DNA from: Streptomyces tsukubensis
Lineage (GTDB): Bacteria > Actinomycetota > Actinomycetes > Streptomycetales > Streptomycetaceae
Length of the DNA: 64,000 bases
Assembly: GCF_003932715.1 (NCBI RefSeq)
Contig: NZ_CP020700.1
Span: 2,998,501 to 3,062,500, forward strand
Reading direction: 5' to 3'
The notes under the pieces were generated by a model. It saw nothing but the letters and a program-made list of their open reading frames with translations, made no database searches and was not told the origin of the DNA. Positions 35,801 through 44,587 of this stretch are shown here, one piece after another (within the stretch, counting starts at the first letter, position 1; every line of letters begins with the position of its first letter). The translations under genes and the position numbers were made by a program.

Positions 35801-36373
35801 GTCCAGGATGCCGCCGCGGACGGCGAACTCGCCGCGCTTCTCGACCAGCTCCACCCGGGAGTACGCGGCGGCGGCGAGCGCGTCGACGACCTCGTTCAGA
35901 TCGGCCTGCTCGCCGGTGCGCAGGGCCACGGGAACCAGCTCGCCCAAGCCCTTGACCTGCGGCTGGAGTACGGAGCGGATCGGGGCGACCACAACGGAGA
36001 CGGGCCCTGTGGCCGGGTCGTCGGCGGAGGGGTGGACCAGCCGGCGGAGCACGGCGAGCCGACGGCCCACCGTGTCGGAGCGGGGCGAGAGGCGCTCGTG
36101 GGGCAGGGTCTCCCAGGCGGGGTACTCGGCCACGGAGTCCTCGGGCAGCAGGGAGCGCAGGGCCGCGGCCAGGTCCTCGGCCTCGCGGCCGGTCGCGGTG
36201 ACCGCGAGGACGGTCCGCCCGGCGTCCCTGGCCAGCGCGGCGACGGCGAAGGGCCGGGCGGCGGGCGGCCCCACCAGATCCACGTGCATCCGTCCCGCGC
36301 CACGGGCGGCCTCGACGGCCTCGGCGAGCGCGGGGTCACGTACGACTGCGTCCAGCAGACCGTGCAGGCTCAT
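32843..36373 (-). CDS. mfd: Transcription-repair coupling factor
   Basis: A 1176-residue Mfd. Order of domains: UvrB-homology modules (~1-340), the RNA polymerase-interacting CarD-like domain (~480-560, DYIVHEQHGVGRYIEMVQRT), the translocase with Walker A GDVGYGKTEIA (~640) and Walker B VIVDEEQRFG, TRG motif LHQLRGRVGRG, and the TRCF C-terminal domain (VPVDAHVPHDYAPGERLRLQ-like region). It displaces RNA polymerase stalled at lesions and recruits UvrA. ATG at 36373 is the family start; an open frame extends upstream without support. It is transcribed towards the secreted operon but separated by a terminator. Confidence 0.97.
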   Translation of the reverse strand: MSLHGLLDAVVRDPALAEAVEAARGAGRMHVDLVGPPAARPFAVAALARDAGRTVLAVTATGREAEDLAAALRSLLPEDSVAEYPAWETLPHERLSPRSDTVGRRLAVLRRLVHPSADDPATGPVSVVVAPIRSVLQPQVKGLGELVPVALRTGEQADLNEVVDALAAAAYSRVELVEKRGEFAVRGGILDVFPPTEEHPLRVEFWGDDIEEIRYFKIADQRSLEVAEHGLWAPPCRELLLTPQVRERAAALAEAHPELGELLGKIAEGIAVEGMESLAPVLVDDMELLLDVLPDGAMTLVCDPERVRTRAADLVATSREFLHASWAATAGGGEAPIDVGAASLWSIADVRDRARELDMMWWTVAPFAADEELSEDTVKLGMHAPDSYRGDTARALADTKGWLADNWRTVFVTEAHGPAARTVEVLGGEGVPARLDTDLTEIAPGVVQVATGSIDYGFIDPGLRLAVLTETDLTGQKAAGKDGRRMPTRRRKTIDPLTLETGDYIVHEQHGVGRYIEMVQRTVQGATREYLVVEYAPAKRGQPGDRLYIPTDQLEQITKYVGGEAPTLHRLGGADWTKTKARAKKAVKEIAADLIRLYSARMAAPGHTFGPDTPWQRELEDAFPYAETPDQLSTIAEVKEDMEKSVPMDRLICGDVGYGKTEIAVRAAFKAVQDGKQVAVLVPTTLLVQQHFGTFSERYSQFPVNVRALSRFQSDTEAKATLEGLRDGMVDVVIGTHRLFSSETKFKDLGLVIVDEEQRFGVEHKEQLKKLRANVDVLTMSATPIPRTLEMAVTGIREMSTITTPPEERHPVLTFVGPYEEKQIGAAIRRELLREGQVFYIHNRVESIDRAAARLREIVPEARIATAHGQMSENVLEQVVVDFWEKKFDVLVSTTIVESGIDISNANTLIVERGDNFGLSQLHQLRGRVGRGRERGYAYFLYPPEKPLTETAHERLATIAQHTEMGAGMYVAMKDLEIRGAGNLLGGEQSGHIAGVGFDLYVRMVGEAVADYRASLEGGAEEEPPLEVKIELPVDAHVPHDYAPGERLRLQAYRSIAAANSEEDVKAVREELTDRYGKLPEPVENLLLVAGLRMLARACGVGEIVLQGNNIRFAPVELRESQELRLMRLYPRTVVKPAMNQILVPRPTTGKIGGKPVVGRELLAWTGEFLTTILGS

Positions 36374-36607
36374 GAAAGACGTTCCATCCCGGTGATGCGA
36401 TCCGACGGGTACGGGCAGCGCTGCGGCTAACGGGCAACGCGAACGACCCGGCACGTGCGACGGGCCGGGGTCTCCCCAGCCTACGCCCGCGCTCCGGGCC
36501 CCGCGCGCCCGGCGACGGGGACCGGCCACGGTCCGTGACGGGTTGCTGACGACGTCCCGCAGGCCCCGGCAGCCCAGGGCGTCCCACGGCCCGGAGGCAG
36601 CGCGGCA

Positions 36608-36648
36608 ACGGGCCCGGTGGCCGAGCGGAATGCTCGGTCACCGGGCCC
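36608..36648 (-). terminator. Terminator of the second ABC exporter operon
   Basis: An 18-bp stem with one mismatch (36608-36625 with 36631-36648) and a 5-nt loop lies 25 nt past the permease stop codon. The rest of the ~300-base spacer to mfd holds the mfd promoter region; nothing else is recognised there. Confidence 0.82.
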
Positions 36649-36672
36649 GGTCACTGCCGACACCGCCGGGGG

Positions 36673-39246
36673 CTACTCGCTGGCGATCGCGTTCAGGACG
36701 TTCATCCGGCCCGCGCGGAACGCCGGGACCAGCGCCGCGAAGAGGCCGACGAACGCGGATCCGACGAAGACCGTGACGATCGTGGGCCAGGGGATCTCCA
36801 GGACCCCCAGTCCTTCGAGCGCCAGCAGCTTCTGCGCCGCGGTGCCCCAGCCCATGCCGAGACCGAGGCCGAGCAGTGCGCCGAAGAGGGCGATGACCAC
36901 GGACTCCAGGCGGATCATCCGGCGGAGCTGGCGGCGGGAGAGTCCGATGGCCCGCATCAGACCGATCTCACGGGTCCGCTCCACCACCGACAGCGCCAGG
37001 GTGTTCACCACACCGAGGACGGCGACGACGATCGCCAGGGCCAGCAGACCGTAGACGAGGTTCAGCATCTGGCCGACCTGGTCCTTCAGGTCCTCCTTGA
37101 AGTCGGCCTGGTTGGAGGCCTTGTACTGCGGATACGGCTCCAGGGAGGTCTTCAGCGCCTCGTACGCCGCCTTGGCCCGGCCGTCCTTCGCGGAGGCGAA
37201 GAGCATGAAGTTCTGCGGCAGCTTCTCCGCGGGTATGTGGCTGCGGGCGGTCTCCGTGCTCAGGATGATCGCGCCCTGCTCCATGGCACTGTCGTCGGAG
37301 GTGATCGCCCGTACGGTCAGCTTTGCGGGCTGCGCGCCGCTGAAGGCGACGGTCAGCTCGGAACCCAGCTTCAGTCCGTGCTTCTCGGCGTACTCCTCGC
37401 CGACCGACAGGGAGTCCTTGCGGTAGGCGTCCGACTGCTTGCCCGCGACCATCTTCTTCCGGAGGTCCTTGGCGTACGTCGGGTCGGTGGCGACCAGCGT
37501 CATCTTCGCGGAGGTCCCGTCAGGGGCGGTGACCTTGGCGGGGATGTCGCGGTACTCGGTGACGTAAGCGATGCCTTCCGTCTTGCGCACAGCCTCCAAC
37601 GCCTTGGGCACGACCGGCTGGCCCGGCTGCGCCTGGATGATGAAGTCCGCGCCCACCGACTTGTCCAGCTCCTCCGTCGCGGAGGCCACCATCGACGAGC
37701 CGACCACCGAGAGGCAGGCGACCAGCGCGAGCCCGATCATCAGCGCGGCGCCGGTGGCACCCGTACGGCGCGGATTGCGCAGGGCGTTGCGCTCGGCCAT
37801 CCGGCCGACCGGGCCGAAGGCGCGGAGCACCACCACGCTGAGGGCGCGGACGACCACACCCGCCAGCAGCGGGCCGATCACGATGAAACCCAGCAGGGAG
37901 AGCACCACACCGCCGGCGAGGATCATGGAGCCCTCGGACGCCTTGTCGGCCTGGGTCGCCGCGATCAGACCCAGGGCACCGCCCGCGGTGAGCAGCAGCC
38001 CGACGGCGGCCCGCACCCAGCCGGACTTGCCGTCGGCCGGGACGCCGGTCTCGCGGAGCGCGGCCATCGGGGAGATCCTGCTCGCCCGGCGGGCCGGAAC
38101 GTACGCGGCGACGATCGTCACGACGACTCCGAGGACCACGCCGACGACCGGGGTCGTCCACTTCACCGTCAGATCGTCGGTGGAGAGGTTCATCCCCATG
38201 CTGCCCATCAGCTTCATCAGACCGACGGCGATACCGACACCGGCCGCGACGCCGAGGGCGGAGCCGACGATGCCGAGCAGCACGGCCTCGATGAGAACGG
38301 AGCGGTTGACCTGCTTGCGGCTGGAGCCGATGGCCCGCATCAGGCCGATCTCACGGGTGCGCTGGGCGACCAGCATGGAGAAGGTGTTGACGATCAGGAA
38401 GATGCCGACGAGGAGAGCGATCCCGGCGAAGCCGAGCATCGCGTACTTCATGACGTTGAGGAAGGAACCGACGTCCTTGCGGCCCGCGTCGGCCTCCTCG
38501 TCCGCGGTCTTGAGGTCGTAGCCCGCGCCGAGGGCGGCGATGAGGTTCTGCTTGGCCCGGACATCGGAGACGCCGTCCTTCGCGGTCACCGCGATCTGGG
38601 TGAAGAGGCCTTCCTTGCCGAGCAGTTGGCGCTGCGCGGTGGCGGTGTCGAAGACCACCATGGCGGCACCGGGGTTGGTCACCTTGAAGGCCATGATCCC
38701 GCTGATGGTGGCGGTGAAGTCGCCGTCCACCGTGATGGTGCGGATCGGGTCACCGATCTTCAGCTTCTTCTTCTTGGCGGTGTCCTTGTCCACCATGACC
38801 TGCGTGGGGCCGCGCGGGGCCTGTCCGGAGCTGATGTCGAAGGTCTTCAGATCGACCTTGGTCCAGTTGCCCGCGATGGTGGGGCCGCCGCCGGTGGCGC
38901 CGATGTTCTTGTTCTTCTTGTCGACGATGGTCACGGCCGTGGTGTGGACCATGCCGATGGCTTCCTGGACGCCCTCGGCCGAGCCGGCCTTCTCCACCAG
39001 CGACGCGGGCAGGGTCTCGGGGCGGCCGGTGGCCGGGGCGTCTTCGTCCTCCTCCGCCTCCTTCGGGGAGACGGTGACATCGGACGAGGTGACCGCGAAC
39101 AGCTTGTCGAACGTCGTGTTCATGGTGTCGGTGAACACGAGGGTGCCGCAGACGAAGGCCACCGACAGGAGCACGGCTACCGCCGACAGCGCCATCCGCC
39201 CCTTGTGGGCGAAGAAGTTTCTGAGGGACGTCTTGAACATGGTCAC
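36673..39246 (-). CDS. ABC transporter permease with two FtsX domains (second copy)
   Basis: An 857-residue paralogue of the permease at 2913-5459. The order is the same: N-terminal helix in MFKTSLRNFFAHKGRMALSA, MacB-type extracytoplasmic domain, FtsX core preceded by IGLMRAIGSSRKQVNRSVLI, second extracytoplasmic domain, second FtsX core preceded by IGLMRAIGLSRRQLRRMIRL. The start is GTG 39246 (GTGA overlap with the ATPase gene) or ATG 39240. It probably exports or transduces signals across the membrane with its ATPase. The substrate is unknown. Confidence 0.92.
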   Translation of the reverse strand: MTMFKTSLRNFFAHKGRMALSAVAVLLSVAFVCGTLVFTDTMNTTFDKLFAVTSSDVTVSPKEAEEDEDAPATGRPETLPASLVEKAGSAEGVQEAIGMVHTTAVTIVDKKNKNIGATGGGPTIAGNWTKVDLKTFDISSGQAPRGPTQVMVDKDTAKKKKLKIGDPIRTITVDGDFTATISGIMAFKVTNPGAAMVVFDTATAQRQLLGKEGLFTQIAVTAKDGVSDVRAKQNLIAALGAGYDLKTADEEADAGRKDVGSFLNVMKYAMLGFAGIALLVGIFLIVNTFSMLVAQRTREIGLMRAIGSSRKQVNRSVLIEAVLLGIVGSALGVAAGVGIAVGLMKLMGSMGMNLSTDDLTVKWTTPVVGVVLGVVVTIVAAYVPARRASRISPMAALRETGVPADGKSGWVRAAVGLLLTAGGALGLIAATQADKASEGSMILAGGVVLSLLGFIVIGPLLAGVVVRALSVVVLRAFGPVGRMAERNALRNPRRTGATGAALMIGLALVACLSVVGSSMVASATEELDKSVGADFIIQAQPGQPVVPKALEAVRKTEGIAYVTEYRDIPAKVTAPDGTSAKMTLVATDPTYAKDLRKKMVAGKQSDAYRKDSLSVGEEYAEKHGLKLGSELTVAFSGAQPAKLTVRAITSDDSAMEQGAIILSTETARSHIPAEKLPQNFMLFASAKDGRAKAAYEALKTSLEPYPQYKASNQADFKEDLKDQVGQMLNLVYGLLALAIVVAVLGVVNTLALSVVERTREIGLMRAIGLSRRQLRRMIRLESVVIALFGALLGLGLGMGWGTAAQKLLALEGLGVLEIPWPTIVTVFVGSAFVGLFAALVPAFRAGRMNVLNAIASE

Positions 39247-40031
39247 GAGGTACGCCCCCGGGCGTCGAAGTCCTTCATACGGTCCAGCACGGCCTCGGCG
39301 GTGGGCCGGAACATCTGGTCGACGATCCGGCCGTCCGCGAGATACAGCACCCGGTCCGAGTACGAGGCGGCCACCGGGTCATGGGTGACGATCACGATCG
39401 TCTGACCCAGCTCGTCGACCGAGCGCCGCAGGAAGCTCAGCACCTCGGCACCGGCGCGGGAGTCCAGATTTCCCGTCGGCTCGTCCCCGAAGATGATGTC
39501 CGGCCTGGCGGCCAGCGCCCGGGCGACGGCCACGCGCTGCTGCTGTCCACCGGAGAGCTGCGTCGGCCGGTGCTTCAGCCGGCCGGCCAGACCGACGGTC
39601 TCCACCACCCGGTTCAGCCAGGCGCCGTCCGGCTTGCGGCCCGCTATGTCCATGGGGAGCGTGATGTTCTCCAGGGCGTTGAGCGTCGGCAGCAGATTGA
39701 ACGCCTGGAAGATAAAACCGATCCGGTCCCGGCGGAGCTGCGTCAGCTTCTTGTCCTTCAGGCCGGTGATCTCCGTGTCGTCCAGGTAGATCTGACCGGA
39801 CGTGACGGTGTCCAGCCCGGCGAGGCAGTGCATCAGCGTCGACTTGCCCGAACCCGAGGGGCCCATGATCGCGGTGAACTGCCCGCGGGCGATGTCCACG
39901 TCGACCTGGTCGAGGGCGACGACACGGGTCTCGCCCGAGCCGTAGGCCTTGACGATCTGCCGTCCGCGCGCGGCGACGGCCGAACGCTCTCCGGTGGCCC
40001 CGTGGGGCGAAATGGTCGTGGCCGTAGTCAC
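39243..40031 (-). CDS. ABC transporter ATP-binding protein, MacB/LolD type (second copy)
   Basis: A 262-residue ATPase closely similar to that at 2102-2872: GPSGSGKST Walker A, FIFQAFNLLP Q-loop, LSGGQQQRVA signature, IIFGDEPTGNLDS Walker B, VIVTHDPVAAS H-loop, and the shared C-terminus LDRMKDFDARGRTS. GTG at 40031 has GAGGAG upstream. It overlaps the permease gene by 4 bp. Confidence 0.93.
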   Translation of the reverse strand: MTTATTISPHGATGERSAVAARGRQIVKAYGSGETRVVALDQVDVDIARGQFTAIMGPSGSGKSTLMHCLAGLDTVTSGQIYLDDTEITGLKDKKLTQLRRDRIGFIFQAFNLLPTLNALENITLPMDIAGRKPDGAWLNRVVETVGLAGRLKHRPTQLSGGQQQRVAVARALAARPDIIFGDEPTGNLDSRAGAEVLSFLRRSVDELGQTIVIVTHDPVAASYSDRVLYLADGRIVDQMFRPTAEAVLDRMKDFDARGRTS

Positions 40032-40380
40032 GGTCGGTCTCCTCGATCGGTGAGCGGTCTGCTGTCGCCAACTGCCTTCGTGATGAGTCTGTCGGCGGAG
40101 CGGCGTCGGCGCGCTGGTGCGAGTCACCGTGTTGATGCGGGGGTTTACCCCACCCCCGTGCGCCGTAAGACCAAGTTAAAGACCGGAGGCCGGAGGGTTC
40201 GTCGTCCCTCGGAACGAATGCGGCAGGCCGTGCTCTAGGGCGCTACCCCTAGGGCCTCTCCACCCAAGGGTGGAGGCGCCCCCTAGGAGGACGGGCCGCG
40301 GATGCCGGGGTTACCCGGGGCCGGGTGTGGGGCGCGCCGGGCGCCGTGCCGGGCGGCGTGCGCCGTGTCTTGTCCGGGGA
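40032..40380. other. Upstream region of the second ABC operon with nested hairpins
   Basis: About 350 bases. The ABC promoter should lie near 40032-40200. Around 40237-40290 a nested inverted repeat (GGCGCTACC...GGGTGGAGGCGCC region, with core TCCACCC-AA-GGGTGGA at 40259-40274) and two CCTAGG-type blocks are visible. No gene is supported. Confidence 0.5.
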
Positions 40381-40715
40381 GCGCCGTGCCCGGCGGGGCT
40401 GTGTTCCGGCTGCGGGCCGGATGTGGCTTGTCGCGCAGTTCCTCGCGCCCCTGGGTTACCTGCCTCGCCGCCCCTGGAGAGTAAAGCTCCCGCGGCAAAC
40501 AGAGACCCTTGGGCACCTGATCATGTCGGGATCACGTGGGAGGGGGGTGCAGGGTCGCCCCCGCAGTGGACCTGCGACAAGACCGGACGCGCTTCGGGGC
40601 AGTGCATCGCAGGCCGCGAGGAGGTGAGCCCGGAGGCCACCGACCCAGCCGCACCCGACAAGGTCGGCGACCTACGCCACGGAGTGACGCGACTCGACCG
40701 CCGGAGAAACCCGCA
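40381..40715. repeat. Dispersed structured repeat, copy A
   Basis: Two blocks, 40381-40444 and 40526-40715, are repeated in the same order and orientation at 47052-47116 and 47252-47440. The second block (190 nt) is almost identical between copies except for one ~18-nt variable patch. Two short hairpins around 40655-40678 show paired base changes between copies. It lies just past the 3' end of a minus-strand gene, as does copy B. The open frames through it change amino acids freely, so it is not protein-coding. See the findings. Confidence 0.85.
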
Positions 40716-40771
40716 GCCCCCGGGCCGGGTGCCCCCAAGCCCCCCGGGCCGGGTGCCCCCGAGGGGCCCGG

Positions 40772-41707
40772 CTACTCCCCAGCCGGAGGCGTCACCGTCG
40801 GGAGGGTGTCCTGGAGGAGCTTCAGCGGGGCCAGCGCCTCCTCGCGCTGCGTCGCGTGCGCCGACAGGATGCGTTCCGTTTCGCGGGTCACCGCCTCCGC
40901 CTCCCCCTGCGCCCCCGCCCGCAGCGCCTCCGCCCGCGCCTCCGACTCCTCGTTCGTCCGGCGCGCGTACTCCTCCGCCTCCGCCAGCTCCCGCTCCGCC
41001 TCCCGCAACAGTGCCTCCGCCCGCTCCTCCGCGCCCGCCCTCCGCTCGTCCCCCGCGGCCGCCCGGCGTTCGGCGTCGCGGTCCACCTCCGCCCAGCGGT
41101 CGGCCTGTTCGGCCTCCAGCGCGGCGAGCATGTGCTCGGAGCGTTCCCGCATCGACTCCCAGACGACCGTCGCCTCGGCGCGCGCCGCGGTGGCGTCCCG
41201 GCGGGCGTCCATCAGGAGCCGGCCGCCCGCGGTCCTGGCGGCGGTGGTGAGGCGCCGGGCGTGTTCCTCGGCCTCGGCCAGTACGGCTCCGGCCTCCGCT
41301 CCGGCCTCTTCGGCGAGGCACCGGGCCGCTTCCTCCGCGTCACCGGTGGTGCGTGCGGCTTCGTCGCGGGCCGAGGTGCGGACGTGGTCGGCGGTCTCCC
41401 AGGTGACCGCGAGCAGTTCGCGGGCGGGGGCGCCGAGGGCTTCGTACGTCTGCGGCGGGGCGTCCTGCGCGGTCTCGCGCAGCCGGGTGAGGTCCGCGTC
41501 CATCCGCCGGGCGAGCACGGTCAGCCGGGCCACCCGCTCCCAGGCGGCGTCGCGCTCGCCGGAGAGCGTGTCGAGGTGCTCATCGGCCTGGTCGGGGCGG
41601 TAGCCGCGGCGTACGACGTCGAAACCGCGGGCGGAGACCGTGGGCGGTACGGAGGGCGGGGCGGGCGTCGAGGGAGGGTGTGGCGTGCGGGCTTCTGTGA
41701 TGGTCAT
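40772..41707 (-). CDS. DivIVA-like coiled-coil protein
   Basis: A 311-residue soluble protein. After a Pro-rich start, RGFDVVRRGYRPDQADEHLDTLSGERDAAW (~28-57) resembles the N-terminal lipid-binding motif of DivIVA. Residues ~60-295 form an almost continuous Ala/Glu/Arg coiled coil with heptads (EEHARRLTTAARTAGGRLLM, AERELAEAEEYARRTNEESE). Streptomycete relatives are often labelled 'cellulose-binding protein' and relate to the polar Scy/FilP/DivIVA group. A role in tip growth or scaffolding is inferred. ATG at 41707 has AAGGGG upstream. Confidence 0.78.
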   Translation of the reverse strand: MTITEARTPHPPSTPAPPSVPPTVSARGFDVVRRGYRPDQADEHLDTLSGERDAAWERVARLTVLARRMDADLTRLRETAQDAPPQTYEALGAPARELLAVTWETADHVRTSARDEAARTTGDAEEAARCLAEEAGAEAGAVLAEAEEHARRLTTAARTAGGRLLMDARRDATAARAEATVVWESMRERSEHMLAALEAEQADRWAEVDRDAERRAAAGDERRAGAEERAEALLREAERELAEAEEYARRTNEESEARAEALRAGAQGEAEAVTRETERILSAHATQREEALAPLKLLQDTLPTVTPPAGE

Positions 41708-41837
41708 CCTGCGACCCCTTCGTCTCCCGTGACCGATGACATGACGAACAGCACGAACAGTTCACATATCATCCGCGATACGGACTAAGTGGTCACATGA
41801 CGACACTCGGAACGGCCGTCAAGGGGACCGAAAAGAC

Positions 41838-41875
41838 GAACGGGGCGCCGGTTCCGGAGAACCGGCGCCCCGTTC
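41838..41875. terminator. Terminator of the toxin/immunity operon
   Basis: A perfect 16-bp stem (41838-41853 with 41860-41875) with a 6-nt loop lies 29 nt past the stop codon of the deaminase/SUKH-4 gene. Confidence 0.85.
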
Positions 41876-41904
41876 AAGGCGCCTCGCAGAAAAACGTACG
41901 ACCG

Positions 41905-44580
41905 CTACAGCAGGCCGTCCCACATCTGTTCCAGCAGGACCGACCACCAGCTCTCCGGCGAGGCCAGGGCCGCCGGGTCGAGGGCGGCCAGATACGCCTG
42001 GAAGTCGACGGTCCAGCGGCCCGCCTGCTCCGGGTTGAGCCCGTACCGCAGCCGCCACATCTGCCCCAGCAGGGCCATGCAGCGGACGAACTCCGGCAGT
42101 CCGGTGTTGACGAACTGCGGCGCGGTCGGCGCTCCGCCCGGACCGGCTTCGACCGGGACGGCCACGATGTTCGCCGTGCCGTACTGCACGCAGATCGCCC
42201 GGCCGAAGTCGCTGCCGACGACCAGGTACGAGTTGGCGTCCGGCGCGGCCTGCACCTGCCGCTGGGCGGCGAGTTCGGCCAGGGTGGGGATGACCGGCTG
42301 GGCGGGCTGGGCCCAGAAGAAGGGGTTGAAGTCCCCGGGCAGCCCGGCGTACACGAGGGTCGCGGCGACGACGTCCGGTACGCCCTGGCGGGAGACCGCC
42401 CGCTGGTCGAAGCGGAGGATGCCCTGCGGTCCGAAGGCGTTGAGCAGCTCGTGGGCGACGCCCTGCGGCGGCACCGGCGGCGCGGCCTGGACCTGCGGCA
42501 GCGGAACCCGGACCGGCGCGGGCCTGGCGGGCCCGTCGGCGACGTGGTGCAGCTCTCCCTGGTGGGTGATCAACTGCCGCATGCCGTCCTGCCGTCCGGC
42601 GTGGTCGCGGCCGTACGGGGCGATGCTGGTGATCCGCGCCTGCGGCCAGGTCTCCCGGATCATGCGGGCGCAGTAGCCGCCGGGCAGCTCGCAGGACTCC
42701 AGCTCGGTGTGGAGCCCGAGCACCTGGTTGGGCGGGACGTTCATGGCGCGCAGCTCGTGGAGGATCTGCCACTCCGGGTGGGGAGTGCCGGGGGCGCTGC
42801 GGCGGATGATCTGCGCCTCGGAGCCGTCGGGGGCGCGGTAGCGCAGGACGGCCTGGTAGCCGGGGCCGACAGTCGGCACGCCGGACGGCTGCTGGGGGTA
42901 GCCGTAGGCACCCGGTGCGGGCGCGCCCGGTGCCGGGGGCGGCGGGCCGGGGGGCGCGGGCGGACCGGCCATCGGGGGCCGTCCGGGCGCCGGGGGCGTA
43001 CCGGGGGATCCCGGCGGCGGAGGCGTGGCACCGGAAGCTCCGGCGACACCAGGGGTGCCGGGAACACCGGGTGCGCCCGGGGGCGGTGGGGGCGCGCCGG
43101 GGCCGAGCGGGTTCGGCCCGGCGAGCATGGTCGCCGCGTGGTGGACCTCTCCCCCGGGCCCCGGGGGCGCGGGCGGAGGGCCGGGCGGCGGAGTCGGGTC
43201 GGGGGTCACCTGGGAGACGAGCTGGGTGGGGATGTATCCCCCCACCGACTGCCCGGACTGTCCCGGTTGGCCGGGCGGACCGGGGGGCGGCGGCGTCGTC
43301 GGAGTAGTCGGGGTAGCCGAAGGGCCGCCGGGGCGCCGCGGGGGCGCGGCCTTGGCGGTGGCGGCATCGGCGATATCGGCGGCGCCCGCCGCGGGACGTA
43401 CCAGGGGAGTCGCCGGAGTCGGGGTGGCTCCCGGCAGCGGTCCGGGCGGTCCGGGCGGTCCCGGAGGTACGGGCGGGGGCGTGGCCGAAGCCGGGGTTTC
43501 CGCTACGGAGGGGGGTGAGGCGGGCGTGGCAGCGACGGGCTTCATCGCGCTCTCGACGGCTGTGGGCGGGAGTTGGCTGCCGCCCTCCATCAGCGCGGTC
43601 GGCAGCTCGGCGTCGGCCGCGTCCCCTTCGGGATCGGCGGGCGATTCGAGCACGGTCACGGGCAGCGGTACGGACCCGTCACCGGCCCCGGCGGCCGGAC
43701 TGCCCTGGCTGGGCGTGGGCCAGGCACTCCCGGCGGTGTCCGCGGGGGTGTCCCCGGGGCGGGCGGACGGGGTGCTTCCGCCCCCTGGAGCACCAGCACC
43801 CGGAGCACCGGCACCCGGCACGGCGTCCGCAGGCCCGGCCCCCGTACCGGCACCGGCACCGGCGGGCACAGCACCCGGAACGGTGTCCTCCGGCGGCGAT
43901 GCGTTCCCGGTTCCGGAGAGCGGTACGCGGCCCGGCGCGGAGTCGCCCGGCGCAGGCACGGCCCCGGCCACGCCCCCGGGACGGGGAGCGGACCCCGGCA
44001 CCGCATCGGCGGGTACGGCTCCCGATGCACCCGGTACGGCGTCCTCGACGGCGCCCCGGGTGTCCGCGGCACCGGCGCCCGGCACGGCATCGGCAGGCGC
44101 AGGCCCCGGCACCGCGTCGGCGACAACGGGCACAGGACCGGGCGACGGGGCATCACCGGCCGTATCCCCGGCACCCCCGGCATCCGGCACAGCACCCGGC
44201 CCGGGAGCCGCGCGGTCCGCGGCCTCCTGGAGCCACTCCGGCGGGGTGATCAGGAACGACGTCTGGTTCAGGTCGATCCGCCGCGGGCGCTCGGGCGCGG
44301 CGGGCGGCGGTGCGTCGGCAGGGCCGCCGTACTCCTCCTCGTACCGCCGGATGACCTCACCGACCGGCAGTCCGGGCCAGAGCGTGGTCTCCCCGCCGGC
44401 CCGGGCGATGACCATCCGCTGGTTGCCGCCGCCCGAACGGACACCGCCCTCGCGGTCCTCCGCCCACACCACGAACCCCAGGTCGAACTCCCGTACCCGC
44501 ACCTCGCGGTGCTGGTAGGCGGGGACATCGCCGTTGATCCACTCCTCGGCGCGCTCCTGCGCCTGCGCGAACGTCACCAT
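41905..44580 (-). CDS. Imm35-, deaminase- and SUKH-4-domain protein with long Pro/Ala-rich linker
   Basis: An 891-residue multidomain protein. Residues ~1-95 (VTFAQAQERAEEWINGDVPA, REFDLGFVVWAEDREGG) match the YrhB/Imm35 fold. A Pro/Ala/Gly-rich tract fills ~100-560. A toxin-type nucleic acid deaminase fold (~575-660) has HPE (601-603) and a Cys pair in ESCELPGGYC (C630, C637) as zinc/catalytic residues. The C-terminal SUKH-4 immunity-like domain (~707-885) has SYLVVGSDFGRAICVQYGTA and PQFVNTGLPEFVRCMALLGQ. No secretion signal is present. ATG at 44580 follows GGGGAG, 7 nt after the upstream stop codon. Domains are assigned from motifs; the physiological role is unknown. Confidence 0.75.
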   Translation of the reverse strand: MVTFAQAQERAEEWINGDVPAYQHREVRVREFDLGFVVWAEDREGGVRSGGGNQRMVIARAGGETTLWPGLPVGEVIRRYEEEYGGPADAPPPAAPERPRRIDLNQTSFLITPPEWLQEAADRAAPGPGAVPDAGGAGDTAGDAPSPGPVPVVADAVPGPAPADAVPGAGAADTRGAVEDAVPGASGAVPADAVPGSAPRPGGVAGAVPAPGDSAPGRVPLSGTGNASPPEDTVPGAVPAGAGAGTGAGPADAVPGAGAPGAGAPGGGSTPSARPGDTPADTAGSAWPTPSQGSPAAGAGDGSVPLPVTVLESPADPEGDAADAELPTALMEGGSQLPPTAVESAMKPVAATPASPPSVAETPASATPPPVPPGPPGPPGPLPGATPTPATPLVRPAAGAADIADAATAKAAPPRRPGGPSATPTTPTTPPPPGPPGQPGQSGQSVGGYIPTQLVSQVTPDPTPPPGPPPAPPGPGGEVHHAATMLAGPNPLGPGAPPPPPGAPGVPGTPGVAGASGATPPPPGSPGTPPAPGRPPMAGPPAPPGPPPPAPGAPAPGAYGYPQQPSGVPTVGPGYQAVLRYRAPDGSEAQIIRRSAPGTPHPEWQILHELRAMNVPPNQVLGLHTELESCELPGGYCARMIRETWPQARITSIAPYGRDHAGRQDGMRQLITHQGELHHVADGPARPAPVRVPLPQVQAAPPVPPQGVAHELLNAFGPQGILRFDQRAVSRQGVPDVVAATLVYAGLPGDFNPFFWAQPAQPVIPTLAELAAQRQVQAAPDANSYLVVGSDFGRAICVQYGTANIVAVPVEAGPGGAPTAPQFVNTGLPEFVRCMALLGQMWRLRYGLNPEQAGRWTVDFQAYLAALDPAALASPESWWSVLLEQMWDGLL

Positions 44581-44587
44581 CGCCGCG

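Noticed and set aside
32321..36430. 1369-codon frame antisense to mfd
   Set aside because: Exact shadow of a well-supported Mfd gene; composition is typical of antisense frames in high-GC DNA.
40521..41321. Open frame through repeat copy A into the DivIVA-like gene
   Set aside because: Shares the repeat-derived tail with a frame through copy B, but the differences between copies are non-synonymous, so it is not a protein.
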